This document shows positions 6,405 through 11,223 of a stretch of 11,223 bases of DNA, in pieces. Where the stretch lies: assembly GCA_900549625.1 (NCBI GenBank), contig URPE01000032.1:1-11223 (forward strand). The letters are read 5' to 3'. The notes beneath the pieces are model-generated. The model worked only from the letters and a program-made list of their open reading frames with translations, did no database searches and had not been told where the DNA came from. A program made the position numbers and the translations under genes. The DNA is from an uncultured Mycoplasmatota bacterium (GTDB lineage: Bacteria > Bacillota_I > Bacilli_A > RF39 > UBA660). Within the stretch, counting starts at the first letter, position 1. Each line of letters begins with the position of its first letter.

Positions 6405-7779
6405 GAAAAAAAGTGCTTCTATGAGTAGTAAAACTCTTCTTTATCTTATTGTTTTTAGTGTTTGTATTTTGCTTTCTTTATGGTTCTTTCAAATTGTTTA
6501 TATCAAATATTCGTATCGTGATTATCAACTAAAAAAAATGGATTCCTTAGCTAAATCCATAGAGAATTCTAATTTTTCTAATACTTTAAAAAAATTAGAA
6601 AGTATTGCTTATGAAGATGAGGTATGTATGGAGTACCATATTGGGGATAAAATTTACTACTATAATACTTTAATGAATGGCTGTGCTCTTGGTAAAAATA
6701 ATGAAACAATATTAAGTATAGAAAAGGCTTTTTTACAATCAGACCAAAAAAAAAGAGCACATCGTTTAGTAAATGAAGACTATAATGCTGAGGCTTACCT
6801 TTATGAAATAAAAGTTGGTGATGGGGCAGTATTCTTATATCGTACTTTAGAAGATGTCAGTAAGGCTAATGTTTTACTGAAAAACCAACTTATTTATTTA
6901 ACTATTATAGCCATTATTTTTGCTTGTATGATTGCTTATTTTCTTTCTAAAAAATTAACGTCGTCACTGCAAGATGTTACCAAAAAAGCAAGAAAACTTG
7001 GATCGGGTGTACCTGTTGATTTTCCAACTTATGATATTTTAGAGGTAAATGAACTATCTAGTGTTTTAACTAGTGCTCAAAGCGAGATGCTAAAAACAGA
7101 TGAATTAAGAAGAGATTTACTTGCTAATGTATCACATGATTTAAAAACTCCACTTACTATGATTAAGGCTTATGCTGAAATGGTTCGTGATATTTCTTAT
7201 AAGGATGATAAAAAAAGAGAAAAACACTTAAATATTATTATTGATGAAACTGATAGACTAAACATATTAGTTAATGATTTATTAGAACTTTCTAAATTAC
7301 AGGCAAACGCTGAGGTGATAAACTTAGAAACTTTTGACTTAGTCTTAGAAATTAATTCTATTTTAAAAAGATATGAAATAATAAAAGAAATTGAAAATTA
7401 CCATTTTATTTTAGAGGCACCAAAAAAAGCCTTAGTGGTGGCTGATAAGAAAAAAATTAATCAAGTAATTTATAATTTAATTAATAATGCTATTAACTAT
7501 ACTGGGGACGATAAAACTGTTAGTATAACTATAAAGAAAACTAGAGATTCTTATGGAGTGTTTATTAAAGACTCGGGAAAGGGAATTGAAGAAAGTGAAT
7601 TACCTTTTATCTGGGATAAATACTATAAAAATGATAAGAATCATAAACGTAATGTTGTTTCTTCTGGTATAGGGTTATCAATTGTTAAATCAATTTTAGT
7701 TAGTCATAATTTTAAATATGGTGTTGAGTCTAAGATTAATAAGGGCACTACTTTTTATTTTTATATTAAGAAAAAATAA
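6394..7779 (+). CDS. Membrane sensor histidine kinase
   Basis: This partner of the upstream regulator has 461 residues from the TTG start. It has two membrane helices (about 13-36 and 165-185) bracketing an extracytoplasmic sensor of about 130 residues, with two cysteines (Cys78 and Cys97) that could form a disulfide if oxidised. A HAMP-like linker (about 186-238) follows. The HisKA H-box is LLANVSHDLKTPLTMIKAY, with phospho-acceptor His248. The ATPase carries an N-box NLINNAINYT (361-370), G1 DSGKGIEE (393-400) and G2 SSGIGLSIVK (423-432). No PAS domain is evident. TTG 6394 overlaps the regulator gene and has AAGG/TAGG purine blocks about 8 bases upstream. ATG 6421 is an alternative with a poorer ribosome site that would remove nine residues. 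The sensed signal cannot be read from sequence. Confidence 0.92.
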   Translation: MNTKKKSASMSSKTLLYLIVFSVCILLSLWFFQIVYIKYSYRDYQLKKMDSLAKSIENSNFSNTLKKLESIAYEDEVCMEYHIGDKIYYYNTLMNGCALGKNNETILSIEKAFLQSDQKKRAHRLVNEDYNAEAYLYEIKVGDGAVFLYRTLEDVSKANVLLKNQLIYLTIIAIIFACMIAYFLSKKLTSSLQDVTKKARKLGSGVPVDFPTYDILEVNELSSVLTSAQSEMLKTDELRRDLLANVSHDLKTPLTMIKAYAEMVRDISYKDDKKREKHLNIIIDETDRLNILVNDLLELSKLQANAEVINLETFDLVLEINSILKRYEIIKEIENYHFILEAPKKALVVADKKKINQVIYNLINNAINYTGDDKTVSITIKKTRDSYGVFIKDSGKGIEESELPFIWDKYYKNDKNHKRNVVSSGIGLSIVKSILVSHNFKYGVESKINKGTTFYFYIKKK

Positions 7780-7839
7780 TTTACTATTTATTCACTAACT
7801 TTTCACTTAATTTTCATAAATGAGTAGTATCATTATAAA
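7780..7839 (+). promoter_or_regulatory. Four-unit 11-bp direct repeat array and -10 element, probable response-regulator target promoter
   Basis: TTTACT (7780), TTCACT (7791), TTCACT (7802) and TTCATA (7813) start exactly 11 bases apart, each followed by a five-base AT-rich spacer. This is the architecture of PhoB/PhoP boxes. Downstream are two -10 candidates, TATCAT (7828-7833) and TATAAA (7834-7839). With the second, the last 11-base unit ends 10 bases before the -10, as in class II PhoB-type promoters. No -35 is recognisable, which fits activator dependence. The same TTCAC unit precedes the adjacent regulator gene. Confidence 0.6.
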
Positions 7840-7851
7840 CATGAAAGGAGA

Positions 7852-7923
7852 GTGATAAGTAATAATCTATACCATATATTTTGCTCTAAAAAATATATAC
7901 AAAACTCTATACAATATAAATAA
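7852..7923 (+). CDS. Possible 23-residue peptide ORF
   Basis: A GTG at 7852 opens 23 codons ending in TAA at 7921-7923. The peptide begins (fM)ISNNLYHIFCSKK, is basic, and holds one Cys, but has no clear signal or membrane helix. The GGAG of the ribosome site (7847-7850) ends only one base before the GTG, which is too close for efficient initiation. I rate it below the non-coding reading, but it is the only frame that follows the ribosome site. Confidence 0.15.
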   Translation: MISNNLYHIFCSKKYIQNSIQYK

Positions 7924-7950
7924 CATATAAACTCAAACTCACACTTTATG

Positions 7951-7987
7951 GAAAAGAACGATCTTTTTATAGTTCTTTTCTTTTTTT
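7951..7987 (+). terminator. Strong intrinsic terminator of the small transcript
   Basis: GAAAAGAAC (7951-7959) pairs perfectly with GTTCTTTTC (7972-7980) around a 12-base loop and is followed by seven Ts (7981-7987). It ends no recognisable gene, which is why the short upstream transcript is proposed. Confidence 0.8.
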
Positions 7988-8031
7988 GTGATAGAAAATA
8001 TTGTGAAATTAGAGATTTTTTATTATAGATT

Positions 8032-8040
8032 TGGTACAAT
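8032..8040 (+). promoter_or_regulatory. Possible extended -10 promoter for the decayed gene and polyferredoxin unit
   Basis: TGGTACAAT (TG at 8032-8033, TACAAT at 8035-8040) is a good extended -10, about 45 bases before the AGGAGG at 8085-8090. No clear -35 was found. It would serve the remnant at 8094 and possibly the gene at 8369. Confidence 0.4.
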
Positions 8041-8093
8041 ATTTATGAAATAGTTAAACTAAATGTACTTTGCTTGATATAATTAGGAGGTGT

Positions 8094-8376
8094 ATTTTTA
8101 TTTATAAAACTATTGTTATAGGATATTATTCAAAGTCTTCTACTATGGCAAAAAAAGGAGTAGATATTAATGCTAAACAATAAACATATTTGAAAATTAC
8201 TGAAAAAATTTATTGGTTAAATGAAAGTTGGTAATTGTATGAAGAGATTACAAATGGGTATAGCATTAATAGATATTTAATGCGTTCATATGTTTCTTAT
8301 TGTTCTAGTAGATGAGAAAAAGACTAGTATTAATAAATATTTAAAGAAATTGTTAGGAGTAAGGATGTATGATTAA
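8094..8376 (+). pseudogene. Decayed gene with flavodoxin-like N-terminus
   Basis: An excellent ribosome site (TTAGGAGGTG, 8083-8092) is followed by a frame with no standard start: the codon in place is ATT at 8094 or 8100. It reads YKTIVIGYYSKSSTMAKK, resembling the first strand and phosphate-binding loop of flavodoxins (KTLVIYYSKSGNTKKVA). The same frame is broken by TAA at 8181 and TAA at 8232. Between them it reads YLKITEKIYW, comparable to the 'EIKPEKPY' region of flavodoxins. Near the 3' end a different frame (reading DEKKTSINKYLKKLLG) runs to a TAA at 8374-8376 that overlaps the start of the next gene. Flavodoxins have about 150 or more residues, so an internal deletion is also needed. 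This explains the otherwise gene-free stretch before 8369. The homology is judged by eye. Confidence 0.45.
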
Positions 8377-9208
8377 GTGGATTAAGAAAAATAGTGTTAT
8401 GTTAATAACAATTTTAATATTTGAAACAATTGCTATATCATTATTTGTTGCAACGAAAAACTTGTTTTATTTGTTAAATTTTAATTATATAGGGATTTGT
8501 ATATCAATTGGTATGTATTTAATGGCACATAAAACTAAGTATGCAAGAAATTTTGTACAATTGGCAGTTGGATTATATATGCTTATATATTTGGGTATTA
8601 TATGTAAAGAAAATATGCAAATTGAAGGTTTTTGGTATTATTTGTTTTTAGGTGTGTTTGAAGCTGCAACAATACATTATTTTGTAGCTAAAATAGTTGG
8701 ACCATTATTCTTTGGTAGAGGTTGGTGTGGCTATGCTTGTTGGACTGGGATGATCCTTGATTTACTACCTTATAAAACTCCTAAGAATGATAGAAAGAAA
8801 ATTGCTTGGCTTAGATATATTACGTTTTTGTTATCACTAACATTTGTGGCATTACTATTTATATTTAAAGTGAATAATTTAGAAGATATAATGTTTTGGT
8901 CGTTTATTATAGGAAATATTGTGTATTATGTTTTAGGAATATTACTTGCTTATATATTTAAAGATAATAGGGCTTTTTGTAAATATATATGTCCTGTAAC
9001 TGTTTTTTTAAAACCTGCAAGTTATTTTTCTTATTTAAGAGTTAAGTGTGATCATAATAAGTGTATTAATTGTTATAAATGTATAAGAAGGTGTCCAATG
9101 AATGTAGATATGTTAGATGATTCAAGAAAAAGAAAGAATGGGACTGAATGTATACTTTGTTGCAATTGTATTAAAGAGTGTCCTAAAGAGGCTCTTGATT
9201 TAAAATAA
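8369..9208 (+). CDS. NapH/YccM-type membrane-bound 4Fe-4S protein (polyferredoxin)
   Basis: This 279-residue redox protein has about five or six membrane helices in its first 200 residues. Two Fer4_5-type cysteine pairs follow the helices: GRGWCGYACW (Cys120, Cys124) and RAFCKYICP (Cys204, Cys208). The C-terminus carries two ferredoxin clusters: CINCYKCIRRCP (232-243) and CILCCNCIKECP (261-272), the latter with an extra Cys265. Family members pass electrons between membrane quinols or flavins and soluble partners, as in NapH, NosR/RnfB-like and MauN proteins. No partner enzyme is adjacent, only the broken flavodoxin-like gene, so the pathway is open. TAGGAG (8354-8359) is 9 bases before the ATG. 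The start overlaps the end of the remnant upstream, which suggests former translational coupling. Confidence 0.85.
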   Translation: MIKWIKKNSVMLITILIFETIAISLFVATKNLFYLLNFNYIGICISIGMYLMAHKTKYARNFVQLAVGLYMLIYLGIICKENMQIEGFWYYLFLGVFEAATIHYFVAKIVGPLFFGRGWCGYACWTGMILDLLPYKTPKNDRKKIAWLRYITFLLSLTFVALLFIFKVNNLEDIMFWSFIIGNIVYYVLGILLAYIFKDNRAFCKYICPVTVFLKPASYFSYLRVKCDHNKCINCYKCIRRCPMNVDMLDDSRKRKNGTECILCCNCIKECPKEALDLK

Positions 9209-9220
9209 CTTTAATTATTG

Positions 9221-9246
9221 CTAAGCTTAATATTGTCCAAGCTTTG
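9221..9246 (+). repeat. Short AAGCTT hairpin after the polyferredoxin gene
   Basis: AAGCTT at 9223-9228 and again at 9239-9244 can form a 6-bp stem with a 10-base loop. There is no T-run after it, so it is at best a weak terminator. Each copy is also a palindrome. The rest of the gap up to 9294 holds only a TATACT (9260-9265) that might serve as a -10. Confidence 0.25.
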
Positions 9247-9308
9247 GTGTCTATATATCTATACTAGTAACATGGTTAGAAAATAATAATTTATGGAGGA
9301 TTAAATAA

Positions 9309-10052
9309 ATGAATGAATATATAAATTTGACTTTAGAAAATATTGATGAAGAGCATATATGTTGTGCAATAGGGGATAAAAAACATCAAATAGGCGTTAA
9401 TAGTAAAAAGAAATGGATAAAAAGTAAATTAAAAGATGGGCATATTTTTAGAAAATTAAATGTAAGAGGAAAAGTGTTTATTGAATATGAACCAATAGAA
9501 ACAGCGTGGGTTCCTATTAGTGGTAAAAATTATGAATATATTTATTGCTTATGGGTAGCAGGAAATTTTAAAGGTAAAGGAATTGGCAAAGAATTACTAG
9601 AATACGCAATAAATGATGCAAAAGAAAAAGGTATGAGTGGTATATGTACTCTAGTTTCTAAAAAAAAGAAACCTTTTATTGGAGAAAAGAAATTTTTTGA
9701 ACATTATGGTTTTAAAGTTGTAGATGTTATTTTAGATTATGAACTATTAGCATTACAATTTGATGATAATGAAACTCCTATATTCAATGATAATGCTAAA
9801 CTTCTAGAAATAGATAATCAAGATTTTACTATTTATTATAGTAATGAATGTCCTTATGTAGAATATGAAGTAAATGAATTAACTGAATATGCAAAAAAAA
9901 ATAATATAAAAATCAATTTGATAAAAATAGATTCATTAGAAAAAGCTAAGAGTGTACCTTGTATTTTTAATAACTGGGCTAACTTTTATAAAGGAAAATT
10001 TATATCTAATACTATATTAAATGTTAATGCTTTTGAAAAGTTAATTAAATAA
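9309..10052 (+). CDS. YoaP-like GNAT N-acetyltransferase with C-terminal thioredoxin-fold domain
   Basis: This 247-residue, two-domain protein carries the acetyl-CoA-binding motif A of GNAT enzymes in its N-terminal half: strand YIYCLWV (77-83) followed by GNFKGKGIGKELLEYA (85-100), then FFEHYGFKVVD near 129-139. The C-terminal half (about 168-247) looks like a thioredoxin-fold domain of the YoaP type. It has a strand ending in YYSNECPYVEYEVNEL (177-191, single Cys181 before Pro) and VPCIFNNWANFYKGKFIS (216-233), which resembles the cis-proline loop and following strand. Length and order match Bacillus YoaP, whose function is uncharacterised. The acceptor substrate is unknown. GGAGGA (9295-9300) lies 8 bases before the ATG. 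The next gene starts 90 bases downstream beyond an inverted repeat. Confidence 0.8.
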   Translation: MNEYINLTLENIDEEHICCAIGDKKHQIGVNSKKKWIKSKLKDGHIFRKLNVRGKVFIEYEPIETAWVPISGKNYEYIYCLWVAGNFKGKGIGKELLEYAINDAKEKGMSGICTLVSKKKKPFIGEKKFFEHYGFKVVDVILDYELLALQFDDNETPIFNDNAKLLEIDNQDFTIYYSNECPYVEYEVNELTEYAKKNNIKINLIKIDSLEKAKSVPCIFNNWANFYKGKFISNTILNVNAFEKLIK

Positions 10053-10089
10053 ATTACAATTTATTGATTTGTTAGATAAATTGTAATTT
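10051..10089. repeat. 14-bp perfect inverted repeat between the acetyltransferase and hydrolase genes
   Basis: AAATTACAATTTAT (10051-10064) and ATAAATTGTAATTT (10076-10089) are exact reverse complements with an 11-base spacer. The left arm begins in the stop codon of the acetyltransferase gene. The stem holds only one G-C pair per arm and lacks a T-run, so it is a poor terminator. Its TTGTAA (10081-10086) could act as a -35 with TATAAA (10102-10107), though the 15-base gap is short. That would make the repeat a candidate operator for the bile salt hydrolase gene. Confidence 0.55.
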
Positions 10090-10142
10090 GAAAGAGAGTT
10101 ATATAAAAGATAAGAAATAGTATTAGAAAGAAGGGAAAGAAT

Positions 10143-11117
10143 ATGTGTACAGCAGCAACTTATAAAACGAAAGATTTTTATTTTGGAAGAACATTGGATT
10201 ATGAATTTTCATATGGAGATGAAGTAACAATAACACCAAGAAACTTTGAATTTAAATTTAGAGAAGTAGATGACATTAAGAGTCATTATGCGATAATTGG
10301 AATGGCATTTGTTACTGAAGATTATCCATTATATTACGATGCAATAAACGAAAAAGGGTTAGCAATAGCAGGTTTAAATTTTGTTGGAAATGCTCATTAT
10401 AAAGAAAAACAGGAAGGAAAAGATAATGTTGCTCAATTTGAACTGATACCATGGATTTTAAGCCAATGTTCAAATGTAAATGAAGCTAGAAATTTGATTG
10501 AAAAAATGAATGTGTTAAATACTCCATTTAGTGATAAATTACCATTAGCTAGCTTACATTGGATTATTTCCGATAGCACACAATCAATAACTGTAGAGTC
10601 TGTTATTGATGGAATAAAAATATATGATAATCCAGTAGGGGTATTAACTAATAATCCATCTTTTGATAAGCAAATGTTTGCCTTAAATAATTATATGTAT
10701 TTATCACCTAAATCTCCAGAGAATAAATTTAGTAAAGAATTAGATCTAAGTTTATATAGTAGAGGAATGGGAGCAATAGGTCTACCAGGTGATTTATCAT
10801 CGCAATCAAGATTCATAAGAGTAGCGTATACTAAATTAAATTCTTTTTCTAAAGAAGATGAAAAATCAAGTGTTAGTCAATTTTTTCACATTTTAGGTAG
10901 CGTTGATCAACAAAGAGGATGCTGTGATTTAGGTGATGATAAATTTGAAATAACAATTTATACATCTTGCTGTAATGTAAATAAGGGAATTTATTATTAT
11001 ACAACATATGATAATCATCAAATAACAGCAGTTGATATGCACAAAGAAAATCTAGATAGTAATGTACTTATTCGTTATCCTTTGATAAAGGAAGAACAGA
11101 TAAGAACTCAAAATTAA
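10143..11117 (+). CDS. bsh: Bile salt hydrolase (choloylglycine hydrolase family)
   Basis: This is an N-terminal nucleophile hydrolase of 324 residues, the normal family length. The protein begins MCTAATY, so removal of Met exposes the catalytic Cys2. Other family residues are Arg16 and Asp19 in FGRTLDYEFSYG, Asn79 in AGLNF, Asn170 in VLTNNPSFD (168-174), and Arg223 in LPGDLSSQSRFIRVAY (214-229). There is no signal peptide, so the enzyme is cytoplasmic. Bile salt hydrolases cleave glycine or taurine from conjugated bile salts; a penicillin V acylase role is the main alternative. The IGLPGDLSSQSRF segment and FSYG-type N-terminus favour the bile salt branch. Ser206-Arg207-Gly208, just before it, fits the S-R-X pattern I recall as linked to glycine-conjugate preference in lactobacilli. 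AAGGGA (10131-10136) precedes the ATG by 6 bases. Confidence 0.85.
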   Translation: MCTAATYKTKDFYFGRTLDYEFSYGDEVTITPRNFEFKFREVDDIKSHYAIIGMAFVTEDYPLYYDAINEKGLAIAGLNFVGNAHYKEKQEGKDNVAQFELIPWILSQCSNVNEARNLIEKMNVLNTPFSDKLPLASLHWIISDSTQSITVESVIDGIKIYDNPVGVLTNNPSFDKQMFALNNYMYLSPKSPENKFSKELDLSLYSRGMGAIGLPGDLSSQSRFIRVAYTKLNSFSKEDEKSSVSQFFHILGSVDQQRGCCDLGDDKFEITIYTSCCNVNKGIYYYTTYDNHQITAVDMHKENLDSNVLIRYPLIKEEQIRTQN

Positions 11118-11170
11118 TGTTTATTTATAAAGAAGATAAAAGTATTACATATAAAAATGAATTAGTATGA
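11117..11170 (+). other. 17-codon frame overlapping the hydrolase stop codon, then gene-free edge
   Basis: TAATG at 11115-11119 couples the stop of the hydrolase gene to an ATG opening 17 codons (MFIYKEDKSITYKNELV, stop TGA 11168-11170). It is too short to identify. It may be the broken start of a coupled gene or chance. From 11171 to the window end every + frame soon meets a stop, and I see only a weak ACTATT/AATAGT hairpin (11179-11197) without a T-run. Confidence 0.2.
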
Positions 11171-11223
11171 GGTGACTAACTATTAAAAGTCAATAGTAAA
11201 ATGGAAATTTTTAGTAGTTTGTT

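Larger units (their letters stand above)
7840..7987 (+). ncRNA. Candidate small RNA (or peptide mRNA) between regulated promoter and terminator
   Basis: A promoter-like array ends at 7839 and a strong terminator ends at 7987, giving a transcript of about 147 nt with no substantial ORF. The first bases hold an AAAGGAG ribosome site (7844-7850). The stretch 7884-7949 contains no G and should be single-stranded. TCTATACCATATA (7866-7878) recurs at 7906-7918 with one change. These traits suit a small regulatory RNA that pairs through an unstructured region. Alternatives are the 23-codon GTG frame at 7852-7923, or the remains of a deleted regulon gene. The transcription start is inferred and transcription itself is not shown. 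Confidence 0.35.

Noticed and set aside
6578..6760. 60-codon - strand open frame inside the sensor kinase gene
   Set aside because: It is antisense to the sensor domain of an intact kinase; the composition is merely the complement of AT-rich codons.
7833..8039. 68-codon open frame on the - strand across the gap after the kinase gene
   Set aside because: It would run through a clear + strand terminator and promoter array, has no good ribosome site, and its Lys/Phe/Ile-rich composition is what AT-rich non-coding DNA gives by chance.
1..11223. Mycoplasma-type code (TGA read as Trp)
   Set aside because: Tryptophan is TGG throughout, for example Trp155-Trp156 of AlaRS, and TGA ends the transporter and kinase-like genes at natural lengths.
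1..11223. CRISPR array, insertion sequence, tRNA or rRNA gene
   Set aside because: No regularly spaced repeat-spacer units, no transposase or terminal inverted repeats with target duplications, and no tRNA or rRNA-like sequence was found by reading.

Overview
The window comes from a very AT-rich, low-GC Gram-positive-type genome. Tryptophan is written TGG and TGA acts as a stop, which argues against the Mycoplasma code. Strong GGAGG ribosome sites, GTG and TTG starts, a T-box riboswitch, a UPF0154 (YneF) protein and a bile salt hydrolase together suggest an uncultured gut Bacilli lineage of the RF39/Erysipelotrichia sort. This assignment is inference. All genes I can support lie on the + strand.

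Positions 1-3158 hold four separately transcribed envelope genes: a UPF0154 membrane peptide, a DUF308/HdeD-like membrane protein, a one-helix protein with a long acidic disordered tail, and an AI-2E family (PerM-like) transporter. The first three end in intrinsic terminators, and promoters can be read for the last three.

Positions 3175-5675 form an alanine-regulated unit: a T-box leader (candidate specifier GCU), a P-loop dNMP-kinase-like gene, and alaS overlapping it by 4 bases. The AlaRS is a short form of 581 residues. It keeps the catalytic core and the editing site but lacks the beta-barrel insert and the C-Ala domain. A hairpin terminator follows.

Positions 5690-7990 hold an OmpR-type response regulator and its sensor kinase. 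TTCAC direct repeats at an 11-base period precede the pair. A clearer array of four such repeats follows it, in front of a -10 element, a short region without a substantial ORF, and a strong terminator. This looks like a small transcript (about 147 nt), or a 23-residue peptide gene, controlled by the adjacent two-component system. It is the most interesting part of the window.

Positions 8032-11223 look like an accessory region: a decayed gene with a flavodoxin-like N-terminus, a NapH-type polyferredoxin membrane protein, a YoaP-like GNAT/thioredoxin-fold fusion, and a choloylglycine hydrolase (bile salt hydrolase). A 14-bp perfect inverted repeat separates the last two genes.
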